The notes under the pieces are model-generated. The model was not told the origin of the DNA. It was given only the letters and a program-made list of their open reading frames with translations, and did not search any database. A program made the position numbers and the translations under genes. 64,000 bases of DNA, taken from Arcobacter sp. CECT 8983 (GTDB lineage Bacteria; Campylobacterota; Campylobacteria; Campylobacterales; Arcobacteraceae). The stretch is from contig NZ_PDKF01000008.1 of assembly GCF_004118855.1 (NCBI RefSeq), forward strand, positions 62,001 to 126,000, read 5' to 3'. Shown piece by piece: positions 55,248-64,000 of the stretch. The number at the start of each line of letters is the position of its first letter. Position 1 is the stretch's first letter.

Positions 55248-56604
55248 CAATACCTTTTGCTAATGCTTTTTGATATTTAGTTTGATATAATCTTCTAGAC
55301 TCTTCAGGGTGAGTAATATATCCAACTTCAATTAAAACTGATGGCATTTGTGCACCAACTAAAACCCAAAATGGTCCTTCTCTAACTCCACCATCAACTA
55401 CTTCTTTATAGATTTTTCTTGCATTAAATAGCATATTTCTTTGAATATCAATTGATAGTTTATGTGAAGCAGTAATTCTTGGTCTATTTAAAGATTCTAA
55501 GAATGCTTTTTTTGTAGAACCATTCATTTTACTAACATCTGAACCATTCTCTTTTGCTGCAACTCTTTTAGCTCTTTCACTTCTTGCTGGACTTAAAAAG
55601 AAGGTTTCTATTCCTTCTAATTTATTTGCTTTTGCTTTTCCAATAGCATTTGCATGAATTGAAATAAATATATCAGCACTTTTTTTATTTGCTAAGACAG
55701 TTCTATTTCTCACTTTTATAAATCTGTCTTTGTTTCTAGTAAGATATACTTTATATCCTCTTTTTTTCAAATGAGATTCTAAATATTTTGCTACTTTAAA
55801 TACCACAACTTTTTCATATCTTTTTCTAGGACCAATTCCTCCAGGATCTTTCCCTCCATGTCCTGCATCAATAACTACAACTTTATTAAGACCAGGTCTA
55901 TATTGAACCTTTTTAGGTTTTTTAGTAGTAGTTTTTGAACTATTACTAGCATTGTTTTTTGTATCAAGGACTTTTAAAATTAGTCTTTTATTATTTACAA
56001 AGAAATAGACAGTTTTTAGGTTATAATTATCTTCAAAAAGTATTCTTAAAGTATTAGGAGTTTTTTGTTTAATAACTATTTGTTTAACCCCATCAATACT
56101 TAATTTTGTAGGGTAGGCATCTTTAAAACTACCCTTAATATCGTATATATCTTGATATCCAGATTTTACTTTTTCTTCGAAGAAGTTTATATAGTTTTTA
56201 GAAACTTTTGTTTTAAAATCTATAATTATCATATTTTTTCTAGATTCAACTGCTTTAATTGTATATTTATAGTCTTCTGCTCTTTTTTCAATCTCTTTAG
56301 AAATTTTTGTTTTAGTAGTCTTTTTAGTTTTTACAACTTCTATTAGTTCTATTTTTATATGTTTTTTTGTTTGATTGTTATATTTATTTAATTCACTTTG
56401 GTATTTTGTAATATCTTTATTTAATTTTTTACCAGCTTTAATAAGTATCTTTAAATTTTTTATTTCTTTATCTTTATCACTGTTAAGTACAGCTTTTAAA
56501 TAGTCCATTCTTGCATCGTTGTACTCTTCTAAAGTACTAGCAAGAATTGAGTTTGTAGTTAAGGTTAATATGAGAAAGGTTTGAAGGAAAAATCTTTTAA
56601 GAAT
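55210..56604 (-). CDS. amiC: N-acetylmuramoyl-L-alanine amidase (probable ATT start)
   Basis: 464 residues when read from ATT 56604, which lies 7 bases after AAAAGGAG; the first ATG (56508) gives 432 residues without a signal peptide. The extension MLKRFFLQTFLILTLTTNS plus ILA is a clear signal peptide, and no ATG, GTG or TTG occurs in it. Next come a helical region, an AMIN-like domain (about 110-215), and the amidase_3 zinc domain (about 240-460) with DAGHGGKDPG (His249), SIHANAIG and VLIEVGYI. Cleaves septal peptidoglycan in the periplasm. Starts 2 bases after the stop of the nitronate monooxygenase gene. Confidence 0.92.
   Translation of the reverse strand: MLKRFFLQTFLILTLTTNSILASTLEEYNDARMDYLKAVLNSDKDKEIKNLKILIKAGKKLNKDITKYQSELNKYNNQTKKHIKIELIEVVKTKKTTKTKISKEIEKRAEDYKYTIKAVESRKNMIIIDFKTKVSKNYINFFEEKVKSGYQDIYDIKGSFKDAYPTKLSIDGVKQIVIKQKTPNTLRILFEDNYNLKTVYFFVNNKRLILKVLDTKNNASNSSKTTTKKPKKVQYRPGLNKVVVIDAGHGGKDPGGIGPRKRYEKVVVFKVAKYLESHLKKRGYKVYLTRNKDRFIKVRNRTVLANKKSADIFISIHANAIGKAKANKLEGIETFFLSPARSERAKRVAAKENGSDVSKMNGSTKKAFLESLNRPRITASHKLSIDIQRNMLFNARKIYKEVVDGGVREGPFWVLVGAQMPSVLIEVGYITHPEESRRLYQTKYQKALAKGIANGVDSYFLKNP
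55242..55271 (+). terminator. Terminator of the rplY-nudix operon inside amiC
   Basis: CATTAGCAA / TTGCTAATG, 9-bp perfect stem with a 6-nt loop, followed by CTTTTT. It starts at the nudix stop codon and lies within the last codons of amiC on the opposite strand. Confidence 0.8.
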
Positions 56605-56606
56605 TT

Positions 56607-57689
56607 TTATTCTCCTTTTGTAAGTTTTTCCATTAATTCATGAACTGAAATTAATCTATCAACTTTATATCCATTTGCTCCAGTGAAGAATAATCCTGTA
56701 TCTAAATCACCTTGATAAGCAGCGCCAAGTCTATCTGCAATACAATATCCTACTGCTCTTGCTTCAACACCTCTATGGCATGGAGCAACACAGTTAGAAA
56801 TACAAACTACTTTTGGAGCAGTTTTTTCTTCTAAAGATTTTTGAAGGTTTGTCATAACACCTCTTGCAGGAAGACCAACAGGAGATTTCATAAGTTTAAT
56901 ATCATCTTCTTTTGAATCAATTAAAACCTTTTTTAGGTTTGTATCTGCATCACATTCATATGTACCAATGAATCTTGTTGCCATTTGAACACCAGCACAA
57001 CCCATAGCCATGAATTTATCAATGTCATTTTTATCCCAGATTCCACCAGCAGCAATAATAGGAATATCTTCTCCCCAATTTTTTGCTTCTTCAATTACAG
57101 GAGGAACTATGTTCTCTAATTTAGACTCTTCTTTGAAACAGTCTTCATATTTAAATCCTTGGTGTCCTCCACTTAATGGACCTTCAACGATAATTGCATC
57201 TGGAACTTTGTTGTATTTTTTCCATTTTTTGCAAATTAGTTTTAAAGCTCTTGCAGAACTTACAATTGGAACAAGTGCTACTTCAGGATAGTCTTGAGTA
57301 AATTTTGGCATATTTGTAGGAAGTCCTGCACCAGTGATGATAATATTTATACCAGCTTCACAGGCATCTTTTACCATTCTTCCATAATCATTACAAGCAT
57401 GAAGAATGTTACATCCAAGTGGTGCGTCTCCACAGATTTTTCTTGCATTCTCTACTATTTCAAAAAATGCATCTCGTGAGTAGAAGTTCATTACATCTTT
57501 TGGTTTATCTTTTCTTAAAACGATATTTACGTTTTCACTGGCATTTTTATAATAACCAGTACCTACTGATGATATAACTCCAAGACCACCTTCTTTACTA
57601 ACATTTCCTGCTAATTGATCCCAGCTGATTCCAACACCCATTCCACCTTGGATAATCGGGTGTTTTATCTCATATTTCCCTATTTTCAA
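56607..57689 (-). CDS. Nitronate monooxygenase family flavoprotein
   Basis: 360 residues, FMN TIM barrel. HPIIQGGMGVGISWDQLAG, GGLGVISSVG, NIIITGAGLP, IVEGPLSGGHQGF and AAGGIWDKNDIDKFMAMGCAGVQMATRFIGT are the NMO/2-nitropropane dioxygenase signatures. A C-terminal CISNCVAPCHRG segment with Cys residues is typical of the FabK-like/NMO class common in anaerobes. Role probably in nitronate detoxification or lipid metabolism. Sits between tyrS and amiC. Confidence 0.87.
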   Translation of the reverse strand: MKIGKYEIKHPIIQGGMGVGISWDQLAGNVSKEGGLGVISSVGTGYYKNASENVNIVLRKDKPKDVMNFYSRDAFFEIVENARKICGDAPLGCNILHACNDYGRMVKDACEAGINIIITGAGLPTNMPKFTQDYPEVALVPIVSSARALKLICKKWKKYNKVPDAIIVEGPLSGGHQGFKYEDCFKEESKLENIVPPVIEEAKNWGEDIPIIAAGGIWDKNDIDKFMAMGCAGVQMATRFIGTYECDADTNLKKVLIDSKEDDIKLMKSPVGLPARGVMTNLQKSLEEKTAPKVVCISNCVAPCHRGVEARAVGYCIADRLGAAYQGDLDTGLFFTGANGYKVDRLISVHELMEKLTKGE

Positions 57690-57701
57690 ATCTAACCTTC
57701 T

Positions 57702-58910
57702 TTATTTTATTATTATCTTAGCGAAACTTTTTTTACCTTTTTGTAAAATATATTCTCCCGCTTCTAAATTTAATTTTTCATCTTGTACTTTTTCTTGATT
57801 TATTGAAACAGCATTTGCTTTAACATCTCTTCTTGCTTGTGAAGTAGACTTAACTAATCCCGAATCAACTAATGCTTGACAAATCCAAATTCCAGCTTCT
57901 AATTCAAACTCTGGCATATCACTTGGAATATCTTTTTTAGCAAATACTTTCTCGAACTCTTCTTTTGCTTTTTCTCCAGAACCAGTACCGTGGTATCTTT
58001 CAACAATTTCCATAGCTAAAGATTCTTTTACTTTTTTAGGATGTAAAGAACCATCATTTACATCTTTTTGCATTTGCTCAATCTCTTTTAATGATTTTGA
58101 AGATAGTAATTCAAAATATCTCCACATTAATTCATCTGAGATAGATAATACCTTTCCAAACATATCATTTGCTTTATCTGTAACACCAATATAATTTCCT
58201 AAGGATTTAGACATTTTTTGAACACCATCTAATCCTTCTAAAATTGGCATCATTAAAACAGCTTGTTGTTTTTTACACTCATATGCTTTTTGTAGAGTTC
58301 TTCCCATAAGTAAGTTAAACTTTTGATCAGTTCCTCCAAGTTCAATATCAGTATCCATTGCAACAGAATCATACCCTTGAAGTAGTGGATAAGTAAACTC
58401 ACTTACTGCAATAGGAGTATTTGAAGCATATCTTTTTGAGAAATCATCTCTTTCTAGCATTCTAGCTACTGTTAAGTTAGAAGCTAAGTTAATAAGACCA
58501 GCTGTTCCAAGTTCTTTTAACCATTTTGAGTTAAACATTACTTTTGTTTTCTCTGGATCCAAAATCTTAAATACTTGCTCTTTATATGACTCTGCATTTT
58601 GTAATACTTGTTCTGGGCTTAAAACTTTTCTAGTTTCACTTTTTCCAGTTGGGTCACCAATAGTAGCAGTAAAGTCTCCAATTAAAAATTGTACAATTCC
58701 ACCATGTTTTTGAAATGTTGCCATTTTTTGAATAAGAACAGTATGTCCTAAGTGTAAATCAGGAGCAGTTGGGTCAAAGCCAGCTTTTACATTAAAATTC
58801 TCACCGTTTTCATAATAGTTTCTAATAAGTTTTTCAATTCTTTCAATATCAATTATTTCTGCAGTTCCTCTTTGAATTTCTGCTAAAGCTTCTTTAATTT
58901 GTTCTTCCAT
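57702..58910 (-). CDS. tyrS: Tyrosyl-tRNA synthetase
   Basis: 402 residues, TyrRS of the TyrZ type with HLGH ([13 protein letters not shown]) and KMSKS (KMSKSLGNY) motifs, the tyrosine-binding [11 protein letters not shown] with [12 protein letters not shown], and a C-terminal S4 domain ([17 protein letters not shown]). Charges tRNA-Tyr. It is 18 bp behind spoT, as in Campylobacter. Confidence 0.97.
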   Translation of the reverse strand: MEEQIKEALAEIQRGTAEIIDIERIEKLIRNYYENGENFNVKAGFDPTAPDLHLGHTVLIQKMATFQKHGGIVQFLIGDFTATIGDPTGKSETRKVLSPEQVLQNAESYKEQVFKILDPEKTKVMFNSKWLKELGTAGLINLASNLTVARMLERDDFSKRYASNTPIAVSEFTYPLLQGYDSVAMDTDIELGGTDQKFNLLMGRTLQKAYECKKQQAVLMMPILEGLDGVQKMSKSLGNYIGVTDKANDMFGKVLSISDELMWRYFELLSSKSLKEIEQMQKDVNDGSLHPKKVKESLAMEIVERYHGTGSGEKAKEEFEKVFAKKDIPSDMPEFELEAGIWICQALVDSGLVKSTSQARRDVKANAVSINQEKVQDEKLNLEAGEYILQKGKKSFAKIIIK

Positions 58911-58928
58911 AAATCCTCTTTTTTAAAC

Positions 58929-61067
58929 TTATTTGTTATAGGCATCTTTTTTAGAAAAGAATTCTATAACCTTTGCTTCTTTTTCAATTAATTTTCTTAC
59001 TTCTTCAATATTTGATTTATTTACTTCAAACTCAATGTCACAATATTGTCTATATGAGTGTTTTTCTCTTCCATATTCAACAGATAAAATATAACCTTCA
59101 AATTGACTCATATATATTAGAAGTCGTGCTAACTCACCCTTTGTATTTGGTAAGCTAACCACCATTTTATATTGGTAAAGTGTATCTTTTGTCCATTTAC
59201 AAAAAAGCATTTCATCATTACTCATAATCTTCTTATATGCTTTATCACACATTTTATGATGAATTACTGCTTTGTTCCCTTCTTTGAATGCTACAATTTC
59301 GTCAGCAAACTTTGGGTGACAACAGTGGTCAAATGATACAGAATTAATGCTAAAATTCGAATATATAATTATATTGTCAAATTTAAATCTTTTGATTTTA
59401 CTAGCATACATTTTAAATCTAGCTACAAAACCTCGTTTTTCTATTACTTTTTTCTCAATTTCATGTTTTAAGTGCTTTAAGTAATCAAGATTATGTGGAA
59501 CTTTTTGTAAAGGTTCTTTTTTTACAAAAGATGTAATACTATCAATATATTTTGAGAAGAAAGAGTTTAAAATATTTCTTCCTGTTAATTCATCTATTTC
59601 TCTTAATCTTTGAGAACATAAAAATTTTATTTGTTTTTTTGCTCTTGTTGTTTTTACTAAATCTGCCCATGAACATCTAGGAATAGCATAATCAACAGTT
59701 TTAATCGAAACTATATCAGAGCTTTTTAACTCCGTTAAAAGTGGTTTTTTAACTTTGTTAATAAAACATTCAACAGCATTTCTTCCTACATCTGTATGTA
59801 CAGAATAGGCGTAATCTAAAGCTGTAGAACCCCTTGGTAAGTTGAATGTATCTCCTTGTGGTGAATAAACAACTATATCTTCTGAAAAAAGATCATCTTT
59901 TGTATCTTGATAAAACTCTTCTATATTTTCATTAGAGTATTCTAATGATTTCAACCAATTTAAATTTGGTTGATTTTTTGCACCAGTTTTATATTTCCAA
60001 TGTGCTGCAATACCATATTCAGCTACTTTATTCATCTCAAAAGTTCTAATTTGAACTTCATAGATTTTAGAATTATAAAATACTGTAGTGTGAATAGTTC
60101 TATATCCATTCTCTTTTGGTGTAGAAACATAATCTTTAAATCTAGAAATTAAAGGTTTATACTCTAAGTGTAAAAAACCTAGAACCTTGTAACAATCTAT
60201 ATCTTCTTCAACTAAAACTCTAATAGCAAGTAAGTCAAGTACTTCATCTATACTTACACCTTTTCTTTGCATTTTTAAATAAATTGAATAATAATGCTTT
60301 ATTCTACTATTTATTTGAATTTTACTTAAGTCATAACCATTTTTTTCTAATATCTTTTTTGTTGAAGAAATAAACTTATTAAAAGTTAGTTGGATTGCAT
60401 GTTGGTGTTCTTTAATAAAATCATCAATTTTTTTGTACTCTTGTGGATAAATATAAAAAAATGCCAAATCCTCTAGGGTATTTTTAATTGTTGAAATACC
60501 TAGTCTATGAGCAATAGGAACATATACTACAAGAGTTTCTTCTGCAATTCTTAATTGCTTTTTATGTGGTAGGGCATCTAGCGTTAACATATTGTGTAGC
60601 CTATCACAAAGTTTAACAACTAAAACTCTAACATCATCAATTGATGCAATTAACATTTTTCTAAATGTAAGGGCAGAGGCAATAAGCTTTTTATCTGAAT
60701 CAGAAGGTGCTAATTCATGCTCTCTTATTGCATCAATTTTTGTAAGTCCATCAACCATATGAGCAACTTCATCACCCCAGTTGCTTCTAATAAAGTTGAT
60801 ATCATATTTTGTATCTTCTACTACATCATGAAGTAAAGCTGTTGCAATTACATCCTCTTCTTTAGAAAAGTGAGAAGCAATTGAAGCAACCAATAAAGGG
60901 TGCACAGAATATGGTTCACCACTTTTTCTATATTGTCCTTTGTGAGCCTCAATAACAAAGTCAATAATTTCTTGAAGTTTCGGGGTGATTTTTGCTTCTG
61001 TATGAAGTAAGTGGATAGCATCGTCAAGAGTATTTATACTCTCTATTTTTTCAATAAATGGATCCAT
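58929..61067 (-). CDS. spoT: Bifunctional (p)ppGpp synthase/hydrolase
   Basis: 712 residues. HD hydrolase (about 35-190: GEPYSVHPLLVASI, TALLHDVVEDT, LCDRLHNMLTLD), synthetase (about 240-360: LLAIRVLVEED, ENGYRTIHTTVFY, YEVQIRTFEMNKVAEYGIAAHW), TGS (about 395-455: DTFNLPRGSTALDYAYSVHTDVG), and a C-terminal ACT-like domain. Intact in both active sites, so it can make and degrade the alarmone, as the single Rsh of Campylobacterota does. Follows rpoZ after a hairpin. Confidence 0.96.
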   Translation of the reverse strand: MDPFIEKIESINTLDDAIHLLHTEAKITPKLQEIIDFVIEAHKGQYRKSGEPYSVHPLLVASIASHFSKEEDVIATALLHDVVEDTKYDINFIRSNWGDEVAHMVDGLTKIDAIREHELAPSDSDKKLIASALTFRKMLIASIDDVRVLVVKLCDRLHNMLTLDALPHKKQLRIAEETLVVYVPIAHRLGISTIKNTLEDLAFFYIYPQEYKKIDDFIKEHQHAIQLTFNKFISSTKKILEKNGYDLSKIQINSRIKHYYSIYLKMQRKGVSIDEVLDLLAIRVLVEEDIDCYKVLGFLHLEYKPLISRFKDYVSTPKENGYRTIHTTVFYNSKIYEVQIRTFEMNKVAEYGIAAHWKYKTGAKNQPNLNWLKSLEYSNENIEEFYQDTKDDLFSEDIVVYSPQGDTFNLPRGSTALDYAYSVHTDVGRNAVECFINKVKKPLLTELKSSDIVSIKTVDYAIPRCSWADLVKTTRAKKQIKFLCSQRLREIDELTGRNILNSFFSKYIDSITSFVKKEPLQKVPHNLDYLKHLKHEIEKKVIEKRGFVARFKMYASKIKRFKFDNIIIYSNFSINSVSFDHCCHPKFADEIVAFKEGNKAVIHHKMCDKAYKKIMSNDEMLFCKWTKDTLYQYKMVVSLPNTKGELARLLIYMSQFEGYILSVEYGREKHSYRQYCDIEFEVNKSNIEEVRKLIEKEAKVIEFFSKKDAYNK

Positions 61068-61082
61068 AAAATGATCTTTTAA

Positions 61083-61114
61083 TTAATCATAAAAGCCTAA
61101 GCTTTTATAATTAA
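61083..61114 (-). promoter_or_regulatory. Intercistronic hairpin between rpoZ and spoT
   Basis: TTAATCATAAAAGC / GCTTTTATAATTAA, 13 of 14 pairs, CTAA loop. It covers the rpoZ stop codon. No U run follows on the minus strand, so read-through into spoT is expected; it may be a partial attenuator or RNA-stability element. Confidence 0.5.
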
Positions 61115-61326
61115 TTTTTATCTACTAAACCTTCTATTACAAGTAGGCCATCTGCAATTTCATCAATTGCAATATCAGTATATTTCATATTTTGAGTATT
61201 TTTTTCTAATAATGGTTTTGCACCTTTACTTAACTCATCTGCTCTTTGACCAACTGCAATTGATAAAATATATCTATCGTTGTTTACTCTTTCTAAGGCT
61301 TTAGCCATTCTTTCTTCTAATCTCAT
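61111..61326 (-). CDS. rpoZ: RNA polymerase omega subunit
   Basis: 71 residues. RLEERMAKALERVNNDRYILSIAVGQRADELSKGAKPL is the omega signature for assembly with the beta-prime subunit. Located between pyrH and spoT, the conserved Campylobacterota order. Confidence 0.95.
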   Translation of the reverse strand: MRLEERMAKALERVNNDRYILSIAVGQRADELSKGAKPLLEKNTQNMKYTDIAIDEIADGLLVIEGLVDKN

Positions 61327-61352
61327 CGGGTTTTCCTTTTGCCTATAATTTT

Positions 61353-62069
<717 letters not shown>

Positions 62070-62100
62070 TTAATAATTACGGGATTATACCTAAAAATTT

Positions 62101-62128
62101 CTAAAAAAAAAGTTAATAAAACTAACTT
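62101..62128 (-). terminator. Intrinsic terminator of the ATPase gene
   Basis: On the minus strand AAGTTA, a 7-nt loop, TAACTT, then a run of nine T. The stem overlaps the last codons and the TAG stop of the ATPase gene. Short stem but long U tract. Confidence 0.65.
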
Positions 62129-63189
62129 AATGCCCATTCATAAAATGGTAAAACATTTATTTCAATATTTTCTTTTTTTATTGTTTCATTGTTTGAAACG
62201 GTAATTATGTAAATTTCTTTGATATCATGTTCATTTGCTGATTTGATAATTTTTTTAAGTTGAGAGCTCATAAGCATTGAATTAAAAAAAGGAATAGAGC
62301 ATATAGCAATATTCTCTTTTGGCAAGTAAAAATCAATATAATCTAAATAAAAAATCTCTTGTTTTTTATTAATTAACTCCTGAAAAACAATATTTGTAAG
62401 CTCATTTTTAAATTTCTTTTTATGGGTTATTGCATCTAAAAATGCAGAGTTGTATGAGTATATCTTTTTGGGTGCTTTATCTTGATTATATTTTTTTATA
62501 AAATAGATAATCTTTTTATCTTCATACTCTTTGCACTTTGTATAGAATTTATCTTTTGAAATTTTTATATCTTGTTTAAGGTTTAAAAAAAGTTGATTTA
62601 ATGATTTTTTTTCATCAATATTTTCAAATAGTATTTTTAATATCATTTCACTTGTTTCATCTTGAGTAAATAGTTTTAATACTTGTTGAAGGTGATAATA
62701 GACCTTATATTCTGATAAGTTAACTGTTTGAGGTAAATTTCCATGTTTTAGAAAAGTATTAAAGCTTTGGGTAATATTTTGGTTTTTATTTTCATGGAGT
62801 AAATACTCTTCAAAATCTAAAGGACTTAAAAACAAATTTTTATATCCTTTTAACTCCTTTTTTTCATATGTAGAAATTATTACACTATCACAATATGGAA
62901 TTTTAAATGAAAAATCAAAGTTTTCAAGTACTAATACTTTGATATTATTTCTAAAGATATACTCTTCAAGATTTTCTTTTATTACTTCATAAGAGTTTCT
63001 AATGTCTTTAAAATCGATATATAAGTAATCTTTTGTATCAAAGTTTGATAGATAATCAAAAATAAGAAATGTTTTTCCTGAACCCATTGGACCAGAAAGT
63101 ATTGTCTTGGGATGAGTAATTCTAATCTTTCTTTCAATAAAATTTATTTTAGAAAGTTCAAACTCATGACAATACTCTAAAGTATTCAT
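62122..63189 (-). CDS. AAA-type ATPase of unknown role
   Basis: 355 residues. Walker A GPMGSGKTFLI near residues 34-44, a Walker B-like VLVLENFDFSF where Glu-Asn replaces the usual Asp-Glu, sensor region SVIISTYEKKE, and a LSPLDFEEYLL motif as in AAA_14/DUF4143 ATPases. The C-terminal part has a winged-helix-like region (about 185-235) and a DUF4143-like nuclease-fold end. Overlaps the pdxA stop by 4 bases. A short, diverged member of its family; the task is unknown. Confidence 0.7.
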   Translation of the reverse strand: MNTLEYCHEFELSKINFIERKIRITHPKTILSGPMGSGKTFLIFDYLSNFDTKDYLYIDFKDIRNSYEVIKENLEEYIFRNNIKVLVLENFDFSFKIPYCDSVIISTYEKKELKGYKNLFLSPLDFEEYLLHENKNQNITQSFNTFLKHGNLPQTVNLSEYKVYYHLQQVLKLFTQDETSEMILKILFENIDEKKSLNQLFLNLKQDIKISKDKFYTKCKEYEDKKIIYFIKKYNQDKAPKKIYSYNSAFLDAITHKKKFKNELTNIVFQELINKKQEIFYLDYIDFYLPKENIAICSIPFFNSMLMSSQLKKIIKSANEHDIKEIYIITVSNNETIKKENIEINVLPFYEWALS

Positions 63190-64000
63190 TTTCTTTTTTC
63201 GTGAAGGACTACAGCCTCTTTTACTGCATTTACATAACTTTTTATATTTATTTTTCTATTTCTTTTATAGGCAATATCAAATGCAGTTCCATGGTCAACT
63301 GATGTTCTTATAATTGGAAGATTTAAACTTACATTAATACTTTGATCAAAGTATAAAGCTTTTAGTGGAGCTAATCCTTGGTCATGGTACATTGCTACAA
63401 AGTATTTGTAGTTTTTCCTTGACATTGGAGAAAAAGCAGTATCAGGTACTAAAGGACCTTTGAAAATCTCTTTATTTAGTTCTTTATTTGCATTTTTAAT
63501 TGCTTTAAAAATTTCTACTTCTTCATTACCTAAAACGCCATTATCGCTAGCATGGGGATTAAGTCCTAAAACACCTATTTTTTTAGCATTTACACTTTTT
63601 TGAAAATCTAAAAGAAAAGTAGTTAAATCTTTTTCATTTATTTTTTTAGGAACTTTTTTTAAAGCACAATGTTCTGTAAAAAGACCTACAAACATTTTTT
63701 TGCATCCTAGCATCATAATTGCATTTTTACCAAAAAAATCCCTTAGAACTTCTGTATGACCTTTATATTTTATTCCTGCTTTATTCCATGCTTCTTTATT
63801 AACAGGAAGAGTTACAATTGAAGTAACTTTTTTGTTTTTAGCAAGATTAATTGCTTTACAAAATGAGTCATATGAAAATTTACCACTTTTTTTTGTAACT
63901 TGTCCAGGTTTTATTTCAAAATCAGCTTTTACATTATGAATCTTAAACTCTTTTGGAATATCAAGTTCTAAAAGTTGTGAAGCATTTTTTAACATAGTTT
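63186..64000 (-). CDS. pdxA: 4-hydroxythreonine-4-phosphate dehydrogenase PdxA (5' end cut)
   Basis: The visible part continues past the right edge; the ATG at 63995 is probably internal, because about 40 N-terminal residues of the family are missing. Motifs: TLPVNKEAWNKAGIKYKGHTEVL, GLNPHASDNGVLGNEE with a metal His, GPLVPDTAF, YHDQGLAPLKAL with metal His, and TSVDHGTAFDIAYK. NAD-dependent step of pyridoxal phosphate synthesis. Confidence 0.95.
   Translation of the reverse strand, partial: TMLKNASQLLELDIPKEFKIHNVKADFEIKPGQVTKKSGKFSYDSFCKAINLAKNKKVTSIVTLPVNKEAWNKAGIKYKGHTEVLRDFFGKNAIMMLGCKKMFVGLFTEHCALKKVPKKINEKDLTTFLLDFQKSVNAKKIGVLGLNPHASDNGVLGNEEVEIFKAIKNANKELNKEIFKGPLVPDTAFSPMSRKNYKYFVAMYHDQGLAPLKALYFDQSINVSLNLPIIRTSVDHGTAFDIAYKRNRKINIKSYVNAVKEAVVLHEKRK

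Overview
The window reads as a chromosomal segment of a marine Arcobacter-like bacterium (Campylobacterota, Arcobacteraceae). The inference rests on strong AT richness, on a pyrH-rpoZ-spoT-tyrS block and an rplY-pth-lptG block as known from Campylobacter, on NifS/NifU and CheV, and on the codon and protein style. No tRNA, rRNA, CRISPR array, insertion sequence or prophage was seen. Coding density is very high and many neighbouring genes overlap by 1-11 bases.

Layout. 1-4 kb: a partial cupin gene, then a minus-strand set (two Cys/Met-metabolism PLP enzymes, a Crp/Fnr regulator, a DUF2892 membrane protein). 4-6 kb: selO and a repeat-rich lipoprotein. 6.4-12.6 kb: a TetR-controlled RND efflux operon (tetR, DUF2798, adaptor, pump, TolC). 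12.6-16.7 kb: two small membrane proteins, a degenerate-GGDEF/EAL protein and an MFS transporter. 16.7-21.9 kb: complete suf operon (sufBCDSE plus sufT). 22-23.6 kb: an amino-acid ABC binding protein and permease without an ATPase gene. 23.8-26.1 kb: nifS-nifU. 26-31.4 kb: soluble PAS chemoreceptor, EamA exporter, argH, cheV. 31.5-37.6 kb: tcdA, greA, argC, an LpxH-like phosphatase, an unknown membrane protein, uvrB, nth. 37.7-41.7 kb: unknown small proteins, an acyl-CoA-dehydrogenase-like protein and an OprC-type copper TonB receptor. 41.7-46.8 kb: a four-gene ectoine catabolic operon (doeD, doeC, doeA, doeB2). 46.8-47.1 kb: its leader, with a strong promoter, a 51-codon upstream ORF and a foldable 90-nt element. 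47-56 kb: HD protein, DUF2156, GNAT, rpiB/lepB/folD, cytochrome c, rplY/pth/lptG/nudix. 55-64 kb: amiC, nitronate monooxygenase, tyrS, spoT, rpoZ, pyrH, an ATPase and partial pdxA.

Most notable. (1) Three genes (uvrB, amiC, the ABC permease) have an open frame containing an essential or typical N-terminus but no ATG/GTG/TTG there. Each has a well-spaced Shine-Dalgarno before ATT or ATC and sits directly behind an upstream stop codon, which suggests non-canonical, translationally coupled starts. (2) A complete ectoine-to-aspartate pathway lies behind a leader with uORF and stem-loops, in a phylum where this pathway is not commonly described. (3) suf and nif, two Fe-S assembly systems less than 2 kb apart, carry near-identical 6-7-6 palindromes in their promoter regions, pointing to a shared regulator that is not encoded here. 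(4) The TetR operator of the efflux operon resembles a palindrome over the promoter of the EamA exporter 21 kb away.
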